Assembly: GCF_000763945.1 (NCBI RefSeq)
Contig: NZ_JQFJ01000002.1
Location: 1,550,001 to 1,614,000 of the forward strand
Length of the DNA: 64,000 bases
Direction of reading: 5' to 3'
Source of the DNA: Sphingopyxis sp. MWB1
GTDB taxonomy: Bacteria > Pseudomonadota > Alphaproteobacteria > Sphingomonadales > Sphingomonadaceae
Numbering within the stretch: the stretch's first letter is position 1; each line of letters begins with the position of its first letter. The position numbers were made by a program, and so were the translations under genes. Below the pieces are notes generated by a model, which was given only the letters and a program-made list of their open reading frames with translations, had not been told where the DNA came from and did not search any database. Positions 42,903-51,750 of the stretch are shown here, one piece after another.

Positions 42903-43481
42903 ATGACGAACCGCCCACCTTCCTTGTGGCGCGTGAAATGGCGTCGGCGGCTGCGGTCGCTGATCTCATTGATATTGCTGGCGGGCATTGCCTATGCCGC
43001 CTGGGTCTGGGCGCCTGCGCCGCCGACCAAAGTCCCGCTGGTCCATGTAATCGACGGCGACAGCCTGGAAGTGCGCGAGGGCGAGGAGGCGCTGACCTTG
43101 CGCCTGATCGGCGTGGACGCGGTGGAATATCGCCAGACCTGCAAGCGCGCGAGCGGCGCCCCATGGGATTGCGGCAAGGAGGCGCGCACCGCGCTCGTCA
43201 AAATGGCGGGCAAGGGACCGCTGAGCTGCGACCTGCGCGCGCGCGACCATTATCAGCGCACCCTTGCCACCTGTCGCACCGCCCCCGCGCCCGACGGCAT
43301 CGACCTTGCCGCCGAAATGGTGCGCGCGGGCTGGGGCGTCGCGAACAGCGACGATTATCGCTATGAAGAGGTGGAAGCACGCGAGGCCAAGCGCGGCATA
43401 TGGCAGGGCACGTTCGACCGCCCCGACTATTGGCGCACCACGAACCGGCAGACCGAAACCCCGCCGCCCGGCGGCTGGTGA
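42903..43481 (+). CDS. Thermonuclease (SNase)-family protein, membrane-anchored
   Basis: 192 residues. A transmembrane segment at about 17-37 (LRSLISLILLAGIAYAAWVW) anchors a staphylococcal-nuclease domain: HVIDGDSLEVREGEEALTLR, then LIGVDAVEYRQTC, and a later HYQRTLATC with LAAEMVRAGWGVAN. The active-site acidic/Arg set is broadly present. It may be a periplasmic phosphodiesterase. A Cys-rich centre (QTCKRASGAPWDCGKEA) suggests disulfides. A 239-base gap upstream (42664-42902) shows no gene. Confidence 0.83.
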   Translation: MTNRPPSLWRVKWRRRLRSLISLILLAGIAYAAWVWAPAPPTKVPLVHVIDGDSLEVREGEEALTLRLIGVDAVEYRQTCKRASGAPWDCGKEARTALVKMAGKGPLSCDLRARDHYQRTLATCRTAPAPDGIDLAAEMVRAGWGVANSDDYRYEEVEAREAKRGIWQGTFDRPDYWRTTNRQTETPPPGGW

Positions 43482-43558
43482 AGCGCAAGGCCCCCGGCGT
43501 TTGGGGATAAGCGCGGAGACGGGGAGAAGCCGTGCCGCGATGCGGATTTCTTTTGGCG

Positions 43559-43593
43559 AGATGGACCCCGGATCAAGTCCGGGGTGACGAAGC
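43559..43593. repeat. Related short palindrome (CCCCGGA stem)
   Basis: CCCCGGA-TCAAG-TCCGGGG forms a perfect 7-bp stem and is followed by TGACGAAGCA, as in the short copy at 29256. The 401-base gap 43482-43882 consists largely of this element, a GC-rich spacer and the full-length copy at 43684; no gene was seen. Confidence 0.6.
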
Positions 43594-43683
43594 AGTTAGG
43601 CGGCGGCGACCAATATCTGATTATTTAGCGCGGAGGCCGCAGAGAACGCAGAGATGGGCGATGTCTCTCCCCACATACACACC

Positions 43684-43800
43684 GTCATTGCGAGGCGCCC
43701 GGATGCAATCCGGGGGGCGAAGCAATCTCCTGCTATAGGCCTTGCATGGACGCCCGCTGGGGATTGCTTCTTCCCCGCTTTCGCCGGGGCTCGCAATGAC
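43684..43800. repeat. Dispersed palindromic repeat, full-length copy
   Basis: It begins GTCATTGCGAGGCGCCCGG and ends GGGGCTCGCAATGAC, with mutually inverted ends. The centre GCTATAGGCCTTGCATGGAC then GCCCGCTGGGGATTGCTTC parallels 37685-37785. An inner CCCCGC-TTTC-GCCGGGG stem is near the right end. Confidence 0.82.
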
Positions 43801-43882
43801 TTTACGGGGAAGGGGGAAGGAGGCCGCAGCTTCCTTTCCGCAATACTAGGCGCTGCGCGATTTTACCGCTAGGGCAAGGGGC

Positions 43883-44260
43883 ATGAACAGCCTGATTTTC
43901 GTGATGCTGGGCGGCGCGGTGGGCGCGGGGCTGCGCCATTTGCTGGGCCAGGCGATGCTGGCGCGGCTGGGGCCGGGCTTTCCCTGGTGGACTTTGACCG
44001 CGAATATTGTAGGCAGCCTGGCGATGGGCCTGCTGATCGGTTGGCTCGCACGGCAAGGCGGCAGCGATGGCGCGCGGCTGTTCCTGGGGGTCGGGCTGCT
44101 TGGCGGCTTCACCACCTTTTCTTCTTTCAGTATGGAATTCTGGATGCTTTTCGAACGCGGTCAGGCCGCTCAGTCGCTGATCTATGCGCTGGCGTCGCTC
44201 GTCGGCGCGCTTCTTGCCTGTGCGCTGGGCCTTTATATCATGCGGCAGGTGCCGGCATGA
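43883..44260 (+). CDS. crcB: Fluoride channel CrcB (Fluc)
   Basis: 125 residues with four predicted membrane helices. LIFVMLGGAVGAGLRHLLGQ, the central NIVGSLAMGLLIGWLA, and GVGLLGGFTTFSSFSMEFWM, which holds the Phe-box and the Na+-site TFS motif, identify a Fluc channel. It exports fluoride as a dual-topology dimer. No fluoride riboswitch was recognised upstream; the preceding 400 bases are repeat material. The stop overlaps the pseudouridine-synthase start (ATGA), so the two are coupled. Confidence 0.92.
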   Translation: MNSLIFVMLGGAVGAGLRHLLGQAMLARLGPGFPWWTLTANIVGSLAMGLLIGWLARQGGSDGARLFLGVGLLGGFTTFSSFSMEFWMLFERGQAAQSLIYALASLVGALLACALGLYIMRQVPA

Positions 44261-45498
44261 GCGGGAAGGACAAGATGATGGGCGCGATCGACGCGAAGGA
44301 CAGCGCCACCATCGGCGAAGAGGATGACGGCATCCGCCTCGACCGCTGGTTCAAACGGCATCGCCCCGGCACCCCCCATGCGCTGCTCGCGCGCTGGGCG
44401 CGATCGGGCCAACTGACGCTTGATGGGCAAAAGGCCGATGTGTCCGACCGCATTGTTGCGGGGCAAAAGCTCGCCATGCCGACGCCCCCCGCCCCGGCGA
44501 CCCCGCGCCCCGCGCGCAAGGACCGCCCGCTGACCGACGCCGATATCGCCCTCGCCGAATCGATGCTGATCCACCGCGACGCGGCGGCGCTGGTGATCAA
44601 CAAGCTGCCCGGCCTTGCGACGCAGGGCGGGACCAAGACCGACGCCCATGTCGATGGCCTGCTCGACGCGCTGAAATATGATGCGCCCGTCCGGCCCAAG
44701 CTCGTTCACCGGCTCGACAAGGATACGTCGGGCGCGCTGCTCATCGCGCGCACCCCGCGCGCCGCGGCCTGGTTCGCCAAGGCCTTTTCGAACCGCAGCG
44801 CGCGCAAAACCTATTGGGCGATTGTCGTCGGTGTTCCCGATATCGCGCAGGGGGAGATTGACCTGCCGCTCGCCAAACAGCCGGGTTCAGGGGGCGAGAA
44901 AATGCACGTCCATGACGATGGCCTGCCCTCCAAAACCCGCTATCGCATCATCGAACGTGCCGGCAACAGTGCGGCATGGGTCGAACTGCAGCCGCTCACG
45001 GGGCGCACCCACCAGCTTCGCGTCCATATGGCGGCGATCGGCCATCCGATTGTCGGCGACGGCAAATATGGCGGCAAATCCGCCTTCCTCACCGGCACGA
45101 TCAGCCGCAAGCTGCACCTGCACAGCCGGCGCCTTCGGATCGATCATCCCGATGGCGGCGCGCTCGATGTTTCGGCCGACCTGCCCGACCATTTCGCTGC
45201 CAGCCTTGATGCGCTGGGCTTTGACCCGCTGCTCGGCGAGGTCCTCACCGAAGAGGAGCCGCGCACCCCGCCCAAAGCCGCCGAAAAGGCCAGAGCAAAG
45301 GCCCATGCCAAACAGGTACGCAAGGCGCGGCGCGGCGAGCGGCGCACGCGCAGCACCACGCCGTCGGCAACGCTGAAAAAGGCGCCGCGCAAAGGGAAAA
45401 GCACGGGCAAGCCCGTCGCCCGGGGCAGCGGCCCCGCCTCGCCCGGCGGCGCGCGCAAACCGGGGACGCGGGGTCCTGCCCCAAGAAAGCCGCGCTGA
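44257..45498 (+). CDS. RluA-family 23S rRNA pseudouridine synthase
   Basis: 413 residues from the ATG at 44257, within the crcB stop. An S4 RNA-binding domain (IRLDRWFKRHRPGTPHALLA) opens the protein. The catalytic domain has HRLDKDTSGALLIA with D154. YWAIVVGVP and LTGRTHQLRVHMAAIGHPIV are RluA-type motifs. It converts U to pseudouridine in rRNA, probably RluC/RluD type. The C-terminal ~90 residues form a Lys/Arg/Ala/Pro-rich tail (RKARRGERRTRSTTPSATLK), common in alphaproteobacterial members. It overlaps the PaiB-like gene by a TGATG. Confidence 0.9.
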   Translation: MSGKDKMMGAIDAKDSATIGEEDDGIRLDRWFKRHRPGTPHALLARWARSGQLTLDGQKADVSDRIVAGQKLAMPTPPAPATPRPARKDRPLTDADIALAESMLIHRDAAALVINKLPGLATQGGTKTDAHVDGLLDALKYDAPVRPKLVHRLDKDTSGALLIARTPRAAAWFAKAFSNRSARKTYWAIVVGVPDIAQGEIDLPLAKQPGSGGEKMHVHDDGLPSKTRYRIIERAGNSAAWVELQPLTGRTHQLRVHMAAIGHPIVGDGKYGGKSAFLTGTISRKLHLHSRRLRIDHPDGGALDVSADLPDHFAASLDALGFDPLLGEVLTEEEPRTPPKAAEKARAKAHAKQVRKARRGERRTRSTTPSATLKKAPRKGKSTGKPVARGSGPASPGGARKPGTRGPAPRKPR

Positions 45499-46118
45499 TG
45501 CATCCCAATCCCGCTTTCCGCCCCGCGCAGGATGATCTTGCCCCGCTGATCGTGCGCGAAATCGGCTTTGCCGCGATTTTCGCCGCGACCCCCGACGGGC
45601 CGCGCGTCGCCCATGCCCCGGTGGTGCTGAGCGAGGATGCGAAACGGCTGCAATTTCATCTGGCGCGCGGCAATGGGCTGACCCGCCATCTCGATGGGCA
45701 GACGGCGCTGGTGGTTGTGCAGGGTCCCGACGCCTATGTCAGCCCCGGCTGGTATCAGGACGCCGATCAGGTGCCGACCTGGAATTATGTCGCGGTCGAG
45801 ATGGAAGGCCCGGCGCGCAAGATGGACGATGAGGCGCTCGTCACCCAGATTGACGCCCTGTCCGCGACGCATGAAGCGCGCATCGGCGCGACCCCGCCCT
45901 GGACGCGCGACAAGATGGATGCGAAAAAATTTCAGCAGATGACGCGCGCGATCATCGGCTTTGAAGTGGAAGTTGCCGCGTGGCGCACCACGGTCAAATT
46001 ATCGCAGAACAAGCCCGAGGGCGAACGCGAGCGCGTCGCCGCCGGGCTGGATGCAACCGGCCATGGCGCGCTCGCCCGCTTGATGCGCCATCTGGGCGGC
46101 GATAGGGGGGCGGCATGA
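45498..46118 (+). CDS. PaiB-like FMN-binding protein
   Basis: 206 residues. NPAFRPAQDDLAPLIVREIG, AAIFAATPDGPRVAHAPVVL and VVVQGPDAYVSPGWYQ are PaiB (COG2808) signatures, with the split-barrel FMN fold. TWNYVAVEMEGPARKMDDEA and the KLSQNKPEGERERV tail also fit. PaiB in Bacillus was named a transcriptional repressor, but members may be oxidases; the role here is not known. The start overlaps the pseudouridine-synthase stop, and the stop overlaps the next start (ATGA). Confidence 0.85.
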   Translation: MHPNPAFRPAQDDLAPLIVREIGFAAIFAATPDGPRVAHAPVVLSEDAKRLQFHLARGNGLTRHLDGQTALVVVQGPDAYVSPGWYQDADQVPTWNYVAVEMEGPARKMDDEALVTQIDALSATHEARIGATPPWTRDKMDAKKFQQMTRAIIGFEVEVAAWRTTVKLSQNKPEGERERVAAGLDATGHGALARLMRHLGGDRGAA

Positions 46119-46369
46119 TGACCGCTGAGGACAGACTGGCCCGCAAACGCTATTTCGCGCTCAGCCTGATGCGGATTGTCGGCGCGCTGCTGGTCATGAT
46201 CGGCTTCGTGCTCATTCGCGGCGGGTTTGAACTGGCGGGGCAGCCCGCCGACCGCTGGATCGGCACCGCCATCGTTCTGCTCGGCGCCTTTGATTTCGCG
46301 GTCATGCCGCGCATTCTGGCGCGCCGCTGGCGCTCGCCGCAATCGACCCCGCCGCCGCCACAGCCATGA
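46115..46369 (+). CDS. Small two-TM membrane protein
   Basis: 84 residues. Two hydrophobic segments at about 15-35 (YFALSLMRIVGALLVMIGFV) and 48-68 (WIGTAIVLLGAFDFAVMPRI) are separated by a short loop. A C-terminal RSPQSTPPPPQ tail is proline-rich. Overlapping starts with both neighbours (ATGA at each end) support it as real. The family is unknown to me; the operon context suggests nothing specific. Confidence 0.7.
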   Translation: MMTAEDRLARKRYFALSLMRIVGALLVMIGFVLIRGGFELAGQPADRWIGTAIVLLGAFDFAVMPRILARRWRSPQSTPPPPQP

Positions 46370-47055
46370 AGCGTTTCTGGAAGGAAGCCGCCGCCGTTCC
46401 GCAGGACGGCGACTGGGGGGTCACGCTCGACGGGCGGCCGGTTCGTACCCCGGCGCGCGCGCCGCTGCGGGTCGAAAGCCGCGCACTCGCCGACGCGCTC
46501 GCCGCCGAATGGACGGCACAGGGCGAAGATATCGACCCCGCCTCCATGCCGCTGACCGGTCTCGCCAATGCCGCGCTCGATCTTGCCGCGCCTGACCCCG
46601 CCGCCTTTGCCCGGCCGATCGCTGCTTATGCGCAAAGCGACCTCTTCTGTTATCGCGACGACCGCGATTCCGCGCTCCAGGCCGAACAGGCGGCGGCGTG
46701 GAACCCCCTGCTCGCCTGGGCCGAGACGCGGCACGGCGTCGAATTTGCGCTGGCGCAGGGCGTGCTTCCCATCGACCAGCCCGCCGCGACGGTCGCGGCG
46801 CTGGAACGCGCCGTTCACGCCCTCGACCCCTTTCGCCTCGCCGCCCTCGCGCCGATCGTTACCATTGGCGGATCGCTGGTGGGCGGGCTGGCGCTGATCG
46901 ACCGGGCCTTTGACGCCCACGCCCTGTGGCAGGCGGTGTGCCTCGACGAGCTTTATCAGGAACGTCGCTGGGGCGCCGACAGCGAAGCCCAAAAGGCGCG
47001 CGCGCGCCGCGAGGCCGACTGGCACCATGCCGCGCGCTTTCTGGATCTGCTCTAA
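46366..47055 (+). CDS. ATP12-family F1-ATPase assembly chaperone
   Basis: 229 residues. FWKEAAAVPQDGDWGVTLDG then RPVRTPARAPL is the ATP12 N-terminal signature, and SMPLTGLANAALD and SDLFCYR also match. ATP12 assists assembly of the F1 alpha subunit, and alphaproteobacteria carry it as the mitochondrial ancestor. It is the last gene of a five-gene overlapping operon starting at crcB. Length and motifs are normal. Confidence 0.92.
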   Translation: MKRFWKEAAAVPQDGDWGVTLDGRPVRTPARAPLRVESRALADALAAEWTAQGEDIDPASMPLTGLANAALDLAAPDPAAFARPIAAYAQSDLFCYRDDRDSALQAEQAAAWNPLLAWAETRHGVEFALAQGVLPIDQPAATVAALERAVHALDPFRLAALAPIVTIGGSLVGGLALIDRAFDAHALWQAVCLDELYQERRWGADSEAQKARARREADWHHAARFLDLL

Positions 47056-47073
47056 AGCCCTGCAGCGCCGGTA

Positions 47074-47090
47074 GAAGCGGGTTACGCTTC
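47074..47090. terminator. Hairpin between convergent genes (possible terminator)
   Basis: GAAGCG and CGCTTC form a perfect 6-bp stem around GGTTA, 19 bases after the ATP12 stop and before the convergent crotonase stop. No U-tract is present. Confidence 0.3.
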
Positions 47091-47135
47091 ATCCCGGGCC
47101 ATGTTGCGTGGCACTTTCGCAAACTTGTGTGCTGC

Positions 47136-47939
47136 TTAATCGGCGAAGTTCGGCTTGCGCTTTTGCATATGCGCCATCACCGCCTCCATCTGATTGGGGG
47201 TGCGGATGACCTTGACCTGCTCATCGCTTTCGGCCTGCAAAATCTCGGCATCGCTTGCATCGGCCAGCATGTTGCACAGCCGCTTGGCGCCGCGAATGGC
47301 GTGCGGGTTCTTGTTCGCGATCGTCCGCGCCAGATCCATCGCATGCGCCAGCGGATCGTCGGACACATGGGTGGCAAAACCCAATATCTTCGCCTCTGAC
47401 CCCGTAAACTCGCGATTGGTATAGATCATTTCGCGCAGCACATCGTCGGCGACCTGCGTGCGCCACAGCGCCATGCCCGCGACATCGGGAACGAGGCCCC
47501 AGCGCATTTCCATGATCGCGACGCGCGTGTCGGGATGGACAATGCGAATATCGGCGGCGGCCATGATCTGGCTACCCGCGCCAAAGGCGACGCCATGCAC
47601 CGCCGCGATGACCGGAACGGGAATTTCGCGCCAGCCCCAGGCGGCATATTGGGCATTGTTCGCAATCCCCTTGGTGCGGTCGGACAGGCTGCCCCCCGCG
47701 CTGCTCGCGCCCGGATCGCGATCGGCGGAGAGGCTGGAAAGGTCGAGCCCGGCGCAAAAGGCGCGTCCCTCGCCCGACAGCACAACGACCCGCAGGCCTT
47801 CCATGGCCTTGAGGGTGTCGACCGCCTCGATCAGCGCTTCCCACATGGCGGGGTCGAGCGCGTTCAGCTTGTCGGCGCGGATCAGCCGAACGTCGGCAAT
47901 GCCATCGTCCAGCATCGTGATCGAAATACGGTCCTTCAT
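47136..47939 (-). CDS. Crotonase/enoyl-CoA hydratase-family protein
   Basis: 267 residues. The oxyanion-hole stretches RAFCAGLDLSSLS and VHGVAFGAGSQIMAAADI are present. The position usually holding Glu in hydratases is occupied by MRWGLVPDVAG, so the first Glu (often in the E-x8-G segment) needs checking. It is the last gene of a three-gene unit with a DsbA-type isomerase and an acyl-CoA synthetase, suggesting CoA-thioester breakdown. Start overlaps the upstream stop (ATGA). The substrate is not determinable. Confidence 0.87.
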   Translation of the reverse strand: MKDRISITMLDDGIADVRLIRADKLNALDPAMWEALIEAVDTLKAMEGLRVVVLSGEGRAFCAGLDLSSLSADRDPGASSAGGSLSDRTKGIANNAQYAAWGWREIPVPVIAAVHGVAFGAGSQIMAAADIRIVHPDTRVAIMEMRWGLVPDVAGMALWRTQVADDVLREMIYTNREFTGSEAKILGFATHVSDDPLAHAMDLARTIANKNPHAIRGAKRLCNMLADASDAEILQAESDEQVKVIRTPNQMEAVMAHMQKRKPNFAD

Positions 47940-48556
47940 GGGAGAGTCCTTTCCAGCGCCGCTTCGACGAGCGGCAATTGGTCATTGCCAAAATACATAT
48001 CCGCGCCATCGACGAAAATCGTCGGCGATCCATAGCCGCCGCGCGCGACCAATTCCTCTGTATTGGCGCGCAGCCGAGCCTTCACGGCATCGCTGACCGC
48101 CGCCTGAGCCACCGCCGCGCCGTCGAGGCCTGCCCGGTCGGCAACGGCGATCAGGACGGCGGGATCGTCGAGATTTTCCTGCGCGCCGAAATAGGCGTCA
48201 AAGGCGCCGCGCGCGAACAACGCGAGCGCCGCCTGATCCTCCTCCAGCGCGCAGCAAAAGCGCATCGCGGCGACGCTTTTCGCCGGATGCCACCGCGAGG
48301 GGAAATTCATCGGCACATCGGCCAGCCGCGCCCAATCCTTCAATATCTTCCAGCTATGCTCGAGCTTGCGATTGTCGGCCTGTTCGCGGGCCGCATAGAC
48401 GGCGGGATTGACCGCGTTGAACACCCCGCCGACCAGGATCGGGCGATAGCGCACCGCCGCCCCCGTCCGCTGAAGCACCACGGGGAGGTTGTGAAAGGCG
48501 AGGCAGGTCCAGGGCGAGGAAAGGTCGAAGAAAAATTCGACGCGCGCGGCGGTCAT
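47936..48556 (-). CDS. DsbA-family 2-hydroxychromene-2-carboxylate isomerase-like protein
   Basis: 206 residues from the ATG at 48556, behind GGGGGC; 29 open codons upstream run into the acyl-CoA synthetase gene. MTAARVEFFFDLSSPWTCLA and FVDGADMYFGNDQLPLVEAAL show the thioredoxin-fold kappa-GST/HCCA-isomerase type. The usual Ser (SPW) replaces the CxxC of DsbA. Members act in naphthalene-type catabolism or as GSH transferases. Its neighbours are CoA enzymes rather than ring-cleavage genes. Confidence 0.84.
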   Translation of the reverse strand: MTAARVEFFFDLSSPWTCLAFHNLPVVLQRTGAAVRYRPILVGGVFNAVNPAVYAAREQADNRKLEHSWKILKDWARLADVPMNFPSRWHPAKSVAAMRFCCALEEDQAALALFARGAFDAYFGAQENLDDPAVLIAVADRAGLDGAAVAQAAVSDAVKARLRANTEELVARGGYGSPTIFVDGADMYFGNDQLPLVEAALERTLP

Positions 48557-48557
48557 A

Positions 48558-50090
48558 TCAAGCCCCCACTTTTGCCTTTTCCCAATAACGGTCGCGCAGC
48601 AGCCTTTTGTAAAGCTTGCCCGTATCATGGCGCGGCAGCGCATCGGTGAAGTCGATGCGGCGCGGGATTTTCACCCCCGACAATTTTTCGCGCGCAAAGG
48701 CGATCAGCTCATCCCGAAATTCATCGGTGGCATCAGCCATATCGGCCAGCTGGACGACCGCGATCACTTCCTCGCCCATTTCCTCATGCGGGCCGCCGAC
48801 CACCGCGACATCGGCCACTTTGGGATGGGTGACGAGGTGGTTTTCAATCTCCTGCGGATAGATATTCACCCCGCCCGAAATGATCATGAAGCTTTTGCGA
48901 TCGGTGAGGTAAAGAAAGCCGTCGGCATCGACCTTTCCGACATCGCCCAGCGTCGTCCACCCCCTTGAATTGCGGCTCGCCGCCGTTTTTTCGGGGTCGT
49001 CATGATATTCGAAACTATGCTCGCTTTCGAAAAAGACGATCCCCTCCTCGCCCACGGGAAGCTCGGTTTCCTTGTCATCGGCCATGATATGCACCGCGCC
49101 GTTAAGCGGACGCCCGACCGTGCCCTGGTGCGAGAGCCAGTCGGCGCTGGAGGCAAAGGTCATCCCATTGCCCTCTGACCCCGCATAATATTCGAGCAGG
49201 ACCGGACCCCACCAGTCGATCATCGCCTGCTTGACCGGAATCGGGCAGGGCGCAGCCGCGTGGATCGCGCCCTTCATCGACGACACATCATATTGGGCGC
49301 GCACCGCCTCGGGCAGTTTCAGCATGCGGACGAAATGGGTCGGCACGAATTGCGCGCTGTTGCAGCGATATTTTTCAATCGCCGCCAGCGCCCCTTCGGG
49401 ATCGAATTTCTTCATCAGGACAACGGTGCCGCCCAGCCGCTGCACCGTCATCGACCAGCGCAGCGGCGCGGCGTGATAAAGCGGCGCGGGCGACAGATAA
49501 ATGCTGTCGGGGCCAATGCCAAAGGCCATGCCGGCAAGCATGACCAGCTTGTTCGGCGCGTCGATCTCAGGCTCTTCGGGAAGCGGCACCTTCACCCCCT
49601 TGGGCCGCCCGGTGGTGCCGGAGGAATAGAGCATATCGACCCCGGCGCGTTCATCGGCAATGCGTTCAGCCGGCATGGCGGCGAGCGCCTCTTCGATCCG
49701 CGGCCAGCCCGGAATGTCCCCGCCCATCGAGAAACGCTCGATCTGCGTCTGCAGCGCCTGCGCGGCGGGCGCGAGGCTGGCCGAGACGATCAGCAGCTTT
49801 GCGCCCGAATTTTCGAGAATATAGTCGGTTTCATCCTGCGTCAGCCGCGAGGAAATGCAGACATAGCGCAGCCCCGCGCGCTGCGCGCCCCAGGTCAGCC
49901 CATAATAATGGGGCGTATTGTCGAGCATGAAAGCGACGACATCCTCATGCCCCAGCCCATATTTGCGGAAAAGCTGCGCCGCGCGGTTGGAGGCCGCGTC
50001 CATTTCGCCAAAGCTAATCGTCTCGCCCGTTTCGGCGACGATGACGGCGGGTTTGTCGGGGTGCGTGGCGGCGTGGACGGAAGGGTGCAT
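48558..50090 (-). CDS. Class I adenylate-forming acyl-CoA synthetase
   Basis: 510 residues. The P-loop-like A3 motif MLYSSGTTGRPKGVKVPL, then LEYYAGSEGNG (A5) and GWTTLGDVGKVDADGFLYLT (A7/A8) are present. Lys near the end (HDTGKLYKRLLRD, A10) completes the set. It activates a carboxylic acid with ATP and CoA; the acid is unknown but medium-chain or aromatic is plausible. It leads a same-strand operon with the isomerase (1 base apart) and the crotonase. A second synthetase gene lies divergently 130 bases away. Confidence 0.9.
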   Translation of the reverse strand: MHPSVHAATHPDKPAVIVAETGETISFGEMDAASNRAAQLFRKYGLGHEDVVAFMLDNTPHYYGLTWGAQRAGLRYVCISSRLTQDETDYILENSGAKLLIVSASLAPAAQALQTQIERFSMGGDIPGWPRIEEALAAMPAERIADERAGVDMLYSSGTTGRPKGVKVPLPEEPEIDAPNKLVMLAGMAFGIGPDSIYLSPAPLYHAAPLRWSMTVQRLGGTVVLMKKFDPEGALAAIEKYRCNSAQFVPTHFVRMLKLPEAVRAQYDVSSMKGAIHAAAPCPIPVKQAMIDWWGPVLLEYYAGSEGNGMTFASSADWLSHQGTVGRPLNGAVHIMADDKETELPVGEEGIVFFESEHSFEYHDDPEKTAASRNSRGWTTLGDVGKVDADGFLYLTDRKSFMIISGGVNIYPQEIENHLVTHPKVADVAVVGGPHEEMGEEVIAVVQLADMADATDEFRDELIAFAREKLSGVKIPRRIDFTDALPRHDTGKLYKRLLRDRYWEKAKVGA

Positions 50091-50220
50091 CGGTCATCTT
50101 CTCCGGGATTATCGCTTTTCTTGTTTCCCAGATGAGTAGCGAGTTGAAACTTTTGGTCAAGCAGCCTGGCTCGACCCGCTGCCCGATTGCGCCCGGCCGA
50201 TGCTGTGCTAACCCAAGGGC

Positions 50221-51750
50221 ATGACTGCTCTGGAACTGCTCGACCGCGACTTCGCCACCCTGTCCGACCTGGTTCGCGCCCATGCCGCCGAACGCCCCGA
50301 TGCCGTAGCGGCGGCCGATCCCGACCGGCGGCTAAGCTGGGCCGAACTCGATGCGCTGGCCGACCGAATCGCGGCACGCTTGCAGGCCGAGGGGCTGACA
50401 AAAGGCGAATGCACCGCCATTGCCGGGCTGAACAGCGTCGAGCAGATTGCGGTGATTTTGGGCACGCTGCGCGCCGGCTGCGTCGCCGGGCTGATCACCA
50501 ACAGTGCGACGGGCGCGCAAATGGCGGCGATGATCGCCGATACGGGCGCGCGCCACCTGTTTCTGGACAGCGCCGCCGCCGCAAGCCTGGAGGGGCAGGC
50601 GGTTGCCGCGCCGCAGCGCATCGCAATGGATGACAGCGATGCGGGCGAGGCGCTGGGCCAATGGATGGCGCCCGAAGGCAGCGCCCCCACGCCCGTCCAA
50701 ATCGCGCCCGAAGACGGGTTCAACATCATCTATTCATCGGGGACGACGGGCACGCCCAAGGGCATTGTCCAGAGCCATGGGATGCGGTGGCAGCATATTA
50801 TTCGCGGTGCCCCTGCCTATGGCCCCGCCGCGGTGACGATCCTGTCGACGCCGCTTTATTCGAACACGACGATGGCGAGTTTCATGCCGACCCTGGGGTC
50901 GGGCGGGCGCGTGGTGCTGATGAAGAAATTTGACGCGCGGGGCTTTCTGGAACTGGCCGAGCGCGAGCGGGCGACCAATACGATGCTGGTGCCCGTGCAA
51001 TATCGGCGCATCATGGCGCTGGAGGACTTCGGCCGGTTCGACCTGTCGAGCTTTGTGATGAAATATTGCACCTCGGCGCCCTTTCCCGCCGCGCTGAAGG
51101 CTGACATATTGAAGCGCTGGCCCGGCGGGCTCGTTGAAATTTACGGGATGACCGAAGGCGGCGCGGCCTTTTTGCTGGAAGCACACAAATATCCGGACAA
51201 GCTGCATACGGTGGGCCAGCCCGCGCCGGGGCATGTGGCGAAGATCATCGACGAGGGTGGCAAGGAATTGCCGCAGGGCGAAGTCGGCGAAGTGGTCGGG
51301 CGCAGTCCGGCCATGATGACGGGATATAATAACCGGCCCGACGCGACCAAGGCGATGCACTGGCGCGACGGCGAGGGGCATCTTTATTACCGCCATGGCG
51401 ATATTGGCCGCTTTGACGAGGATGGTTTCCTGACGCTGATGGACCGCGCCAAGGATATGATCATATCGGGCGGGTTCAACATCTATCCCAGCGATCTGGA
51501 GGCGATTTTGCAGGCCGATGCGCGGGTGATCGAGGCAGCGGTCGTGGGTATGCCAAGCGAGGAATGGGGCGAGACGCCGGTGGCCTTTGTCGTGCTGACG
51601 CCCGGCGCCGACGCCGAAAGCGTGCGCGCCGACTGTAATGCCAAGGTCGGCAAGACGCAGCGGCTGAGCGCGATCAAGGCCGTTTCCGAATTGCCGCGCA
51701 GCCCGATCGGCAAGGTGCTGAAGCGCGAGCTGCGCGATGCCTATGCCTGA
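50221..51750 (+). CDS. Class I adenylate-forming enzyme (acyl-CoA synthetase-like)
   Basis: 509 residues. IIYSSGTTGTPKGIVQSHG (A3), EIYGMTEGGAAF (A5), YYRHGDIGRFDEDGFLTLMD (A7) and SPIGKVLKRELRD (A10) are all present. It is divergent from the similar gene at 48558-50090 and shares less sequence with it than a recent duplication would. Probably a fatty-acid or aromatic-acid CoA ligase. The gap of about 130 bases between the two starts should hold both promoters. It overlaps convergently with crtB by 10 bases. Confidence 0.9.
   Translation: MTALELLDRDFATLSDLVRAHAAERPDAVAAADPDRRLSWAELDALADRIAARLQAEGLTKGECTAIAGLNSVEQIAVILGTLRAGCVAGLITNSATGAQMAAMIADTGARHLFLDSAAAASLEGQAVAAPQRIAMDDSDAGEALGQWMAPEGSAPTPVQIAPEDGFNIIYSSGTTGTPKGIVQSHGMRWQHIIRGAPAYGPAAVTILSTPLYSNTTMASFMPTLGSGGRVVLMKKFDARGFLELAERERATNTMLVPVQYRRIMALEDFGRFDLSSFVMKYCTSAPFPAALKADILKRWPGGLVEIYGMTEGGAAFLLEAHKYPDKLHTVGQPAPGHVAKIIDEGGKELPQGEVGEVVGRSPAMMTGYNNRPDATKAMHWRDGEGHLYYRHGDIGRFDEDGFLTLMDRAKDMIISGGFNIYPSDLEAILQADARVIEAAVVGMPSEEWGETPVAFVVLTPGADAESVRADCNAKVGKTQRLSAIKAVSELPRSPIGKVLKRELRDAYA

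Noticed and set aside
43482..43882. Gene or riboswitch upstream of crcB
   Set aside because: Only repeats and GC-rich spacer; the fluoride-riboswitch core was not recognised.
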